Position numbers and translations under genes: made by a program
Notes under the pieces: model-generated
What the model was told of the DNA's origin: nothing
The model's input: only the letters and a program-made list of their open reading frames with translations
The model's database searches: none
Shown here: positions 10,637 through 20,710 of the stretch, one piece after another
Layout: the number at the start of each line of letters is the position of its first letter
How positions within the stretch are numbered: position 1 is the first letter of the stretch
Assembly: GCA_964036315.1 (NCBI GenBank)
Contig: OZ038509.1
Span: 27,123,022-27,187,021 of the forward strand
Origin: Acanthosepion esculentum
Taxonomy: Eukaryota; Mollusca; Cephalopoda; Sepiida; Sepiidae
Direction of reading: 5' to 3'
Length of the DNA: 64,000 nt

Positions 10637-13600
10637 TATTAGGTACCTCCACTTTTTCACAAAAATAAAGTATAGCATGATGAAAAAGGCCCCAGACTTG
10701 ATGAAAACAAAGTTTTATTGTCAAAATGTTTATTATTAAAAATTTAATAAAATAATAAAAAATACTTTGGTTTTTCCTGTCCAACGCATTTTTTATTATT
10801 TTATTAAATTTGTTAATCCTGTCTAGAATGTTTAAATGGTTTTGGTTTATTTTGTTTTACGGCATATCAACCTCAATGGGTTATTTAATGCCAAAAAGAT
10901 TTTTATTACTGGCAATATTTTTTTTGTTTTCAAAATTGCATTGCTGGCAATATTTTTTTTTGTTTTCAAAAATGTATTGCTGGCAATATTTTTTTTGTTT
11001 TCAAAAATGTATTGCTGGCAATATTTTTTTTGTTTTCAAAAATGCATTGCTGGCAATATTTTTTTTGTTTTCAAAAATGCATTGCTGGCAATATTTTTTT
11101 TGTTTTCAAAAATGCATTGCTGGCAATATTTTTTTGTTTTCAAAAATGCATTGCTGGCAATATTTTTTTGTTTTCAAAAATGTATTGCTGGTAAAAAACT
11201 TTCCAAAAAAGTATTGCTGGTATTAAAACCTATTTTTATATTTTCATAGTGTTTTGACCTCTTTTGTGGGGGTTAAGTATTTGTCCATAGCTTGGACCCT
11301 GAAAGGTGCTACCACACTGGGTCAGGGTGGACCTGGGAACACCAGCAATTAAGAGGTGGTTCCACGTTCCTCAAAACCTTCTGATCAAAGGCCATGCAGT
11401 CACATGTAGTTTACCATCTTACCCAGGATGGTTTAAATTTTAGTAAAAAGTCAGCAGTGGGCCAAAGATTACAATGGGAAATTTAGCATCTTTTTTTTGT
11501 GTGGTAAAAAACACATTGTTTTGGAAATTCTTGCAAAATTCAAATAATTGTTAGATTTTAATGAAATTTCTAGGTCTTAATTACAAATGAATAAAATTAT
11601 TTTTTTTTAATAATTTTTTTAAGAAAATGTTGGTAAAATCTTTTTTTTTTTTACATTTGTTACTTCCAACTTAAGTACTGGAAATAGTAAATTTAATCCT
11701 TTAGCTTTGAATTAAAGCTAAAATGAAAGCTTCAGGAAGCCTTTTTCATTTTTAAAAATTAATTTAAAAATGTAAAAATCCCCCCAAATTTTCTCAAATT
11801 GAGTATAGCATGATGAAAAAAGGCCACAAACTTGATAAAAAAAAAAATTGTTTTATCGTCAAAATGTTTATGTTATCAAGACAAAACACCAAAGTTCTTT
11901 TTTGATTATTTTATTAAATTTTTTAATCCTTTCTAGCATGTTCTAAATTTTATTTAAAAATCTTGTTTTTCTAGTGTCAACAGTGGGCCAAAGATTATTA
12001 TAGGAATTTTTAGTGTTTTTTGGGGCATTAAAAAAAACATTGTTTTGGAAATTCTTGCAAAAATTAAATAATTGTTAGATTTTCATGGAATTTTTAGGAC
12101 TTTTATAAATACGATATATTAAGGACACTCATCTTAAGAAAAAAATATTTTCGATGATTAAATTTTTACAAGAATTGTATTCATTCTTCTTAAATTTTAA
12201 TTAGAAAAATTTATTAGGTTATAAATCTTAAAATTTTTATTAATTTCAGCCTTTTACACTTTTATTAAGTGAAAACTATATTTACTGATTATAAATGGAT
12301 ACGTTTAATACAAATCATCAAACACTAATATTTTAAAAATAATTTTGAAATTTTTTTGTATGTGTATAAATGTGCCGATTTTTGTTTGTACAGTCGACCA
12401 TATACAACATTATCAGAAAATAAGAGCTATGTCTATAGTAAATTTAAAGCCAATGTTTTTAAAATTCAATAAAACATTATGGAAAATGTTTTCATAAATT
12501 TTCAAGATTACTGAGTACTTACAAATTATATAAAAAAGACACAGTCATGTCATTATATTTTATACACGAGTCTCCATTGAACATTAGACCTGTCACCAGG
12601 CTGTTAACACATCACAACAGCTACTACGGTCATTTCTGCAATATTTTAAGCTTAAAGTAAATAATATTTGTTTCAGATCAGATTAATTATACTTTAAATC
12701 AGTTATTATTCCTCAAATAAAGTTTCGGAAAAGTATATTTTTGGAAGATTTTTTTTTTTTGCAATGAAAGATAACTAAAAAAGTCAATTTAAATTATTTT
12801 TTTAAAATACGGTTAGGTATTTTGCTTATTGGAAATATTAAATTTAATCTATTAGCTTGAAATTAAAACTAAAATAAAAACTTCAAGATTTTTCATTTTA
12901 AAAAATTTATGTTAAACTATTACCTCAAGTTTTTTGCTGAAAAACAACATAGCATGATGAAAAAAGTCTCCAAACTTAAAAAGAAAGTTTTCTCGTCAAA
13001 ATGTTATTATTAAGAGGAAAGACCAAAGTATTTTTTATTATTTTATTAAATTTTTTAATCATTTCTAGCACATTCAAAATTTGATTAAAAATCTTTTTTC
13101 TTTTCCCCCATCAGTGGTTGACATAATATTTACGATTAGTGTTTTAGTACCTTTTCCAGGTGGTAAACACATTGATTTGGATATTCTTGCAAAAATCATA
13201 TAATTGTCAGATTTTAATGAAACTTTCAAGACTTATTCACAAATGAATGAAATTATAAATCTTGGTAAAAAATATTTTTTTTACCTATGTTACAAACTTA
13301 ACTTCATGAAATTTCGAGAAATTAAGTTTTTTGTAGAAAATTTTTTTTATTTGTTAAAAGTAGGGCACCTTGGAGAATGTAAATTAGTGATTTTTTTTTT
13401 CTACAAACTACAACTCATTTCCCCAAAAATCTCCAAATCATAAAACAAAACATGCAATAAAACTATGATAAAATTATTTAATTAGAAAAGTTTTTTTTTT
13501 TTTTTTTTTTAAAAAATCGCTTTTATAAATAAGATTTATTAAGGACACTATTGTAAGAAAAAAATTTTTTGCTGAATAATGAATTTTTACAAGACTGGTT

Positions 13601-14466
13601 TACATTTATTTTTTTTTTAATTTTAATTATAATTTATAAAATTATAAATTGTTTAAAATTCTGCATTACATTTTGTTCATTAGGTGATATTGTTCTTAAG
13701 TGAAAACTATATTTATGAATGAAATCTTGAAAAGCTTAATAAAGTAGTTTTGCACCAAGATTTTAAAACAATTTTTAATATATATAACATTATGTAACAT
13801 ACCTGTTTGAAAGTATGGTCGACCATGCGTGACATTATCAGAAAATAAGAGCAATAACTATAGTAAATTTAAAGTCAACATTCCTTAAATTAATATTTGC
13901 CAACATTTTTTGAGATTACTGAGTACTTAATAATTATATTTTAAAAGGGGGGGGCCTACCTGTCATTATCTTAAATTATGTTTTAACAGATAAAGTCTCT
14001 AGTACAACAAATAAATCTGCCAACACCTTCCAGCACTTGGTACCTGACTGATGAGTGACAAGTGACAGTGCCAAGCGCATCATCACTGCTACTGTTTGTT
14101 TTAAAAATTCATTTCTCTGTTATTTTCAACTTAAATAATATTTCTTTCAAATTAAATTTATTATACTTTTAATCAACTAATATTCCTCAAATAAAGTTTC
14201 AGAAAATTATCTTAATTTTTGAAGACTTTTAAAAAAACGAGAATTTTGTTTACAAATGTGTAAAAATGTACTGAGAGCAACCAAAAAGTTGAGATTCCAA
14301 TCAATATAATTTTAGTTGAAATACACCAGAGTATTTTGCTTACTGGAAATAGTAAATTTAATCATTTAGCTTTCAATTAAAGCTAAAAATAAAACTTCAA
14401 GAATGCTTTTTCATTTTTTAAATTCGTTTTTAAACCTTAGGTATCAAAAATTAGCGGAGGTACCTA
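10637..14466 (+). repeat. AT-rich macro-repeat: three degenerate tandem monomers between short inverted ends
   Basis: The motif AGCATGATGAAAAA recurs at 10672, 11807 and 12951. Each time it is followed by CAAAATGTTTAT-like text, a CAAAGTA/TTCTTTTT patch, CCTTTCTAGCA and ATAATTGTYAGATTTT. A second marker, GGAAATAGTAAATTTAATC, occurs near 11680, 12830 and 14345. The period is 1.13-1.5 kb. The outer ends are TAGGTACCTCCACT (10640) and, inverted, AGCGGAGGTACCTA (14453-14466), so the set may be one large non-autonomous element. There is no coding sequence. Confidence 0.65.
10905..11215 (+). repeat. 35-bp minisatellite, about 8 copies
   Basis: Tandem unit with GCTGGCAATATTTTTTTT and GTTTTCAAAAATGCATT. 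Copies differ mainly in T-run length. It sits inside the first macro-repeat monomer. Confidence 0.95.
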
Positions 14467-15186
14467 TTTTAAACCTTAGGAATCACATTTTTTAAAGCAA
14501 CAGTCAACAAATTTCAATGAATTCAGATATGTCCAAAAAAAAAAAAAAAAAGAAAAAAAAAAGTTAGGTTCTGGTAAGCTGACACGGATATCTATTTCAT
14601 GCCACCCACACATCCAACCACAAAGAAAGAAAGAAAGAGTAAGTAAAAATTTGTAAGAATATGTGCAATATATCGCTTTCCATGGGAAACTTTAGTAGTT
14701 GCATCCATGAGACAGATGCAGACCTATCAGTATGTCTGCAAATGGAAATATTAACCGCTTCCTTATAAGGAAACATTTGACATTCATTGCCTGATCAGCC
14801 AATACTACACAAGTTAGACTTTTCTTCATTCCCTGACCATAGGACTGGGATCAAAGTGTAGTATCCGTTCTTTTCATTTGTAATGTTAATATTAACTGTT
14901 TCCTTATAAAGAAACATATGGCATTCATTGACTGAACACACAGTACTACTTTCAGTTGAAATTTAGAAGATCTATTAAAACTTAAAAATTAAAATTTTTT
15001 TAAATTAAAGTTTATTAAAATTTTTCAAGAAAATACGTCCAGGAGTTATTAACAGTCTTTCAAGTATCAATGGAGGGTTCCTCCCTAACCTTCTGTTTGA
15101 AATCATGTGCAATGTCAATATCTTGATTATATCATTATTTTCTCTTCGAGTTACATGTGATATCCATTTTTGTTATTGCTGTTGTG
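14467..15186 (+). repeat. Unassigned intron DNA with a diverged direct repeat
   Basis: ATATTAACCGCTTCCTTATA near 14747 recurs as ATATTAACTGTTTCCTTATA near 14890, each followed by GAAACAT and GCATTCATTG-like text. A related inverted stretch occurs near 2315-2350. No gene was seen. Confidence 0.5.
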
Positions 15187-15320
15187 GAAAGTTCTCAATT
15201 GATGTGGTTCTGTTATTTTGTACAGTTCCTTGTTTATTGTACAGTTCCTTGTTTATATGCTGCCATGGAAAGTTCTCAATTGATGTGGTTCTGTTATTTT
15301 GTACATTTCCTTGTTTGTGA
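15187..15320 (+). repeat. 81-bp direct duplication
   Basis: GGAAAGTTCTCAATTGATGT plus the following 30 bp occurs twice, starting at 15187 and 15268. Confidence 0.9.
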
Positions 15321-15544
15321 TTCTCTAGTGCCAGTCCACAAGGTTCAAAGAAGGATGATCTTTCCTGAGAGCTATTTTTAAATATTAATCTTATTTCTGA
15401 ACAGGTTTGTCACCAGGCATGACATCCAAATGAAAGTCTCAATCTAACGAGGCTATTTAAGAACATGACTAGTTTTCAGGTTAATGTTTTGTCGCAATTT
15501 GCAGTGTTTGGCATAGCCTATTCTATATTTAATCTCCTTATACT

Positions 15545-16060
15545 AATTTTGTTCTAACTGCTCTATACATTGAGGTATTTTAAGTGTTTCATATTCACTA
15601 ATTCCACATCCTGAATTCTTATGGTGGATTCTGGGTATGTCATCACTACTTTGATTCCAATTCCAGATCATAGTTTGTATTTTGGAAAGGTTGATCTTGA
15701 GTCTATCTCTTGGAACACTTATTAGAGCAGTGGTTCTCAAACTTTTTTCTCTAATTTCCTTCTTGGTGTACTCCTGATGAGATTTGGAAATGTTTCTGTA
15801 TTGGTATCTTTGCCAGATAAGTAAGATTTTGTAGATCAATACAATTCCTCTATTAGAGCAATGCAGTCAGTGGATTCAAAGCTTGGGAGGTGGTTCCTAA
15901 TGGATAAGAAGAGGAAATCTCTATTGATGGGGTTATATGCTGTTGCGTGATCAACAGAGTAGATATCTATTAGAGGGCTATGCAATCTTACAGAGTTGCT
16001 TAATTTTATATATGCCATCATTACACCCCTTACCAGAACATGAACCATACTGAGTTGTGA
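15545..16060 (-). pseudogene. LINE reverse-transcriptase remnant
   Basis: Minus-strand fragments read YSVDHATAYNPINRDFLFLS (RT motif A region, FKAAYDSINRD in the family), SFESTDCIALIEELY, then after a break FPKYKL and PESTIRIQDVELVNMKHLKY (the thumb-proximal KxFKYLG region). The YADD motif between them is missing, so the copy is internally deleted. The clade is unclear, but it is not the jockey-like family seen elsewhere here. Confidence 0.6.
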
Positions 16061-16095
16061 GGAGTTGACTTTCATAAAATGATGAGAGCGCAGTT

Positions 16096-16646
16096 CACTG
16101 TTTCTCAACCTTTTTAAGCAACGGCACACTTAGTAGCAAATGAAAATATTGCACAGACTTAGCAAAACTTTTAAACTGTATACATTTAAAAATGTTATGA
16201 AATAAAATAGATTTTTAAAAAAACACACACACAAATAAGAACTTACTTTATTTCTGTTTTTATTCAACTATTTGGGTAGCTTATTTAGTGTGAAACGTGT
16301 ACCTAGTGTTTTTTTGTAATTTCTTCAATGTTTGGTTGAATGTGCAATAAGCAGACCCTCATTCACATAAATAGGAAGTAGAAAATTGCAATATAAACTG
16401 ATAAAGCCTTTTTAACTAATGTGGGATATTCCTTTTGTATTGAAATCCAAAATGTATCAATAGGTACCATCAAATGTTTTATTTTGAACCCTTGATTACT
16501 AGAAATGGTGGCTAATTCTTCTTCTTCATATAACTGAAGCCCAATATTAGAAGGAACATTTATGAAAGGATTTTGAATCATATTTTTCTGATCTCAATGA
16601 TGGAAAATAATAGTTGATGTTTTCATCAAGTGCTTTCAGGTTACTA

Positions 16647-16682
<36 letters not shown>

Positions 16683-16739
16683 ATGATAGTATTTTGCAGC
16701 ACATCTAGTGTGCTGTAACTCAGTGGTTGAGAACCATTG
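16096..16739 (-). mobile_element. hAT element, internally deleted, with transposase C-terminal remnant
   Basis: The ends are inverted: CACTGTTTCTCAACC at 16096 and, on the other strand, CAATGGTTCTCAACC at 16739, like hAT/Charlie termini. The 8-bp flanks match only partly (GCGCAGTT against ATCTAGTT). Inside, the minus strand (16581-16363) encodes NPFINVPSNIGLQLYEEEEL and YPTLVKKALSVYIAIF, then MRVCLLHIQPNIEEITKKH at about 16350-16295. These match the C-terminal dimerisation region of hAT transposases related to ZBED5/SCAND3/FAM200. The N-terminal BED and catalytic parts are gone. The open stretch is preserved well enough to suggest moderate age. Confidence 0.75.
16648..16682. repeat. (CT)n(CA)n microsatellite
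   Basis: CT repeats that switch to CA repeats, inside the hAT element. Confidence 0.97.
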
Positions 16740-17640
16740 ATCTAGTTAAATAATGTTCATTAATACTTTCACCATAATGGATCCAATGGAGATACCTTTG
16801 TACCTGTGAGAGTCATGAGGGCTACCTTTTTGTTTCCACAGTGGATTAATTTTTGATAAAGCCTACTTTTCTGGGATGCATTTTAGATTCCAGACTTCCT
16901 TTCTGAGATTGAAAAACTAAGTATTTGGAAAGAAAAGATATTTCCAAAAGTTCAGCCTCAACGTTAAGTGATGATTTATTATTCTTTATAATATCTTAAC
17001 TTCACCACTAGGTTCATTATTGTTTATGTTTGGAGACAGACTTTGTAATGATTGGATGAATATTTGTATATGTCCTATTTTTGTGGACATCTTAAGTGTG
17101 GTCAGGGTTGAAATGTGACTCAAAGTATTTCTAAGACCAGGATATTTCATTTGTGTTGCTTTTGATTATATGTTATTGTAATTTTTCATTTTTCACCACA
17201 TTTCAACACATTGTCTATGCTACTTGACTTCATTAATTTCATTTCCAATTTTTCGCAGATATGGGTTTAAAGAGCTTTACCAAATAACAAAAACCACATC
17301 TTGAAGACTTCCACAAAAAAAAAATCTAACTAAAAGGGAAAATAATGATATAATCAAGATTTTGACTTTACACGCTAACTTAAAAAAAAAGGCTAGGAAG
17401 AAAACTCCTATCAATAATAAAACAAAAAACAAAAAAAGACTAAAAAAAAACGTGACAATCAATAATAACACTATTTGTTCAATTAATACATGATATGAAA
17501 ATGATTAATTTCACCATTTCTGATCATCTACTGGCTAAGTTTCCTTTTTCATTAATTTTTACCTTTAGTTTTATTTCCTTGTTTCTTTGGTCATTGGTTT
17601 TTCTGAGTTGCATACTTAAAAGAAACATGATACCTATGGT
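16740..17640. other. Intron 2 sequence, no gene seen
   Basis: AT-rich. A few A-runs; no recognisable coding frame or repeat family. Confidence 0.4.
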
Positions 17641-18190
17641 TTAAAATGAATTTTTAAAAATGGAAAATCTTTCTTGATGCTTTTAGTTTTAATTTCAAGC
17701 CAATAGATTAAATTTAATATTTCCAATAAGCAAAATACTTTGCTATCTTTCAAAACTAATTTAAATAACTGGAAAGAATTTTTTTTTTTTTGCTGAAAAT
17801 TTTTATTTTAGTATCATTTTTTAGACCCTGTTTATTGAAATGTAATTCTCATTATTAAAAATTCTTCCAAAAATAGAATATACTTTTCTGAAAGTTTATT
17901 TAAGGAATATTAGCCGATTTAAAATATAATTAATTCGATTTGAAACAAATATTATTTATTTTAAGTTTAAAAGGTAATGGAATCTAATTACTCAAAATTT
18001 TATAAACTTAAGTGTTTTAATAGATGTAAAAAAATTATTTTTACTAAGATTTTTTAAAAAGAAAAAATTTCTAAAATAATTTAATTCATTTGTGAACAAG
18101 TCTTGAAAGACTCATTAAAATCCAACAATTATTTGATTTTTTGCACAACTTTTCAAATCAATATGTTTTTCACCTGAAAAAAAGGCATGT
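17640..18190 (-). repeat. AT-rich macro-repeat, reverse copy
   Basis: On the minus strand the markers ATAATTGTTGGATTTTAATG (18130), AAATAATATTTGTTTCAAAT (17950), AATAAACTTTCAGAAAAGTA (17890) and GGAAATATTAAATTTAATCT (17715) follow the same order as in the monomers at 11460-12890. Internal parts are deleted. Confidence 0.65.
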
Positions 18191-18239
18191 ATGAATTTTT
18201 GGGACTTATAAAGCTAATGTTTTCAGCACCATTTTTTTT

Positions 18240-18337
18240 TTTACCAGTGCTCATATTGCAATTTTTGCTGTTATCATTGCATAGCACGTGGAACTAGATG
18301 AGGACGATAGTCCGAACAATGTAAATAGTGTCTTTTG
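18240..18337 (+). repeat. Fragment of TIR-bounded SINE family
   Basis: GCACGTGGAACTAGATGAGG and ACGATAGTCCGAACAATGTA match the end of the repeat at 48240-48410. Confidence 0.6.
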
Positions 18338-18682
18338 GCTTATCACTGAATATTTCCAGCAAAATAGATAAATATAAAATAATATTTGCTATATCTGTTC
18401 AGATACTAAGTTTGTCACCCTTTTTATATTTTTACTATATATTCAGATTAAGGTTTTTTGGTGTGGAGGGGAGGAGCTGTCATATTAAATTATTGGAATT
18501 TGAGTGTCAAAATAGACATCAAATCAAATGACAGAAAAAAAAAAAAAATACACACACACACAAACATATATATGTATTATAATAAAAAGAAAGATCAGTA
18601 AGATATATATTCCAGTGTTCTTATTGGTATTTTTTATTTTTATACAAAACAGTGCTCAATGTAAATTTACAGAGCATATATA

Positions 18683-18903
18683 CTATAAATTAACTGATTT
18701 AAAATATGGTTTCTTCACTACACAGTAATAACCATGTTTCAAAAACTGAAGCTAAAAACTTCAAATTTAGTTATATAATTAAATTAAAAGCATTAGTTCT
18801 GTTTCATCTTCAAGCAAATTTTGGAATCCAAAATTCGCTTGAAGATGAAACAGAACTAATGCTTTTAATTTAATTTAATTATATAATTAAATTTGAAGTT
18901 TTT
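18683..18903 (+). repeat. Palindromic element P3, left arm and loop
   Basis: 18758-18903 is itself a hairpin with about 65-bp arms (CTGTTTCATCTTCAAGC against its complement). The outer 18683-18758 (GATTTAAAATATGGTTTCTT, CCATGTTTCAAAAACTGAAG) is the inverted copy of 20117-20200. The element is interrupted by the LTR that follows. Confidence 0.8.
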
Positions 18904-20116
18904 TGTGACAGAGAGAGAGTCTGGGAAACACACACACACGTATATTTTTTTTTTATTGAAATTGGAGTAGGTTTGAATAGCGAAATTAAATCAGAGCATT
19001 TTGTTTACTGATGGGGAAATCTGATCTAGGGCAGAAATTGTACCCATTGAATCTGGGTCATCAGAAGACAATGGAAAATGGTCAAAATAATTTTTTATCG
19101 ATTAAAAATTGAAATAGAGTTGAGTAAGCTAAAAGGAACTTTGGAATTCACATGATTTTGGTTGAAGCAGCCAGAAACCCGTGATAATCGCATGCGAAGT
19201 AGTAGGGCCGAGGGTCAGTTATAATCAGCCAGGTTTATCTATATAAACGCGTAGTTATGCTGAAAAGAGAGTTTTTGGCTCATCTGTCTTCGAGTGCAGT
19301 TGAGCTGGAGGCTCGAAGAAGTAAGAAAGTGACGTCAGAGATTGGAACAAAACGCCCGCTAACATGTGCTGCTGCTATAAGTACGAAGAAGCAAATTACT
19401 TCCTCCAACATCTAAGACTACTACTGCTACTATTATTACTACCACTGGGAACGGAAATGTCGACAAGCCACCCCTCTCTTTTAATGAAATTACACAAAGT
19501 ATTTTCTTTTGTTTTGTTGATCATCATTCATATACAAGAGGCTGGAGAAAATTCTTGAAGAGAGAAGAGAGAATTGGCCCGGGCAAGCATTGGGTGGAGG
19601 AACACCACTATAACTAAGCCCCACACAGAAATATTTATCCCTCCATTGCAAGAGTCATATATCATTCTGAGACGATTTAACAACAAGCAATCACATACAC
19701 TCTCTCTCTGTCTAGAATCCAGTGTATGAGTTTTTACGTTAAATACTTTTCTTTTCTGTAACCTGTTTCTTTTCTCTACTATTCTTTTCTGCTATATAAA
19801 AGACATTAACAATTCAACCATTGAATAGTTGTTTGTCCGGCTTTCTGCAGATCTTAATTTTTTTTTGCTGCATTCTAAATTTCTTAGCGCAGACTCCCCA
19901 GCTCTGTCTACATCTTCAGTCGACTGTGAATGGATGGACATCACTGCTTTCTGGATCAAACAAATCACAACGTGGACAGGAAGCAGGATTAAACCAGCAG
20001 ACCGGTCAAATAATCTACGAATGCTCAGGAGACCTATGGCCACTCCCTTAAGTTCGGTTAGGACTGAGTAGACACCTAAACCCAGAGAGTAAGATGCCGG
20101 AGGTTGAGGGGCGAAA
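18904..20116 (+). mobile_element. Solo LTR of a Ty3/gypsy element (1.2 kb)
   Basis: Starts TGTGACAGAGAG and ends near GAAAGTGTTAGA. The whole stretch is the inverted homologue of the LTR at 60535-61885. Shared landmarks are TTTATCTATATAAACGCGTA (a TATA-type promoter, about 19234), ATACACT...CCAGTGTATGAG, ATATAAAAGACATTAACAAT and CACCTAAACCCAGAGAGTAA. Internal gypsy sequence is absent on either side, so it is a solo LTR. It is inserted in a T-run of palindrome P3 (TTTTT left, TTTT right, consistent with a short target duplication). It is antisense to HTRA2. Confidence 0.8.
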
Positions 20117-20200
20117 GTGTTAGATTTTAGCTTCGGTTTTTGAAACATGGCTGTTACTGTGTAGCAAAGAAACCATATTTTAAATCAGTTAATATATATG
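20117..20200 (+). repeat. Palindromic element P3, right arm
   Basis: TTTTAGCTTCGGTTTTTGAA, then ATGGCTGTTACTGTGTAG and ACCATATTTTAAATCAGTTA. This is the inverted copy of 18683-18758, displaced by the LTR. Confidence 0.8.
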
Positions 20201-20204
20201 TATA

Positions 20205-20285
20205 TAAAAAAAGGAAAAAAAAAAAAGGAAAAAAAAAAAAGGAAAAAGAAAAAAGGAAAAAGGAAAAAAAAAGGAAAAAGAACCA
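20205..20285 (+). repeat. Short polypurine tract
   Basis: AAAAAAAGG-type repeats directly right of P3, related in composition to the large array. Confidence 0.95.
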
Positions 20286-20710
20286 ACATGAAAAAGCTGA
20301 CCCATGAAAAGTATAAGGATTTCTGAAGATATCTTTTTTTTTTTGTATGACAATTTTTATGAAAAAATAAAATAAAATTTTTGTGAAATCTAAGAAAAGT
20401 TTGAGTGACAGCACTTCACAAACGTTGTTTGTTCTTATCTCATGGCCTATCAGCACATACTAGTCATTTCATGCTGAAAAAGTATATTTTTGTTGAGTTA
20501 AATGCTTTTGGACAAGAAAAAAAATCTTTAAGTGTTTTGCCAGATTGAGCAAATTGATAATCACTATTTCTGATAAAATGGAATCCATAATTATACAATA
20601 ATGAACGACAAAGTTTGCTTTTATGTCAAGGCCTTTATTTTCTCTTTCTATGAGAGTTGCAGAAATAAATCTATTTCTTGTATTTCAGTTGGTTTTGAAA
20701 CAATGGTAAC
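20286..20710. other. Intron 2 sequence between purine tracts
   Basis: AT-rich, no gene or recognised repeat. Confidence 0.4.

Noticed and set aside
10810..11249. Overlapping open frames rich in CWQYFF / FKNALLA
   Set aside because: Translations of the 35-bp minisatellite in three phases; not genes.
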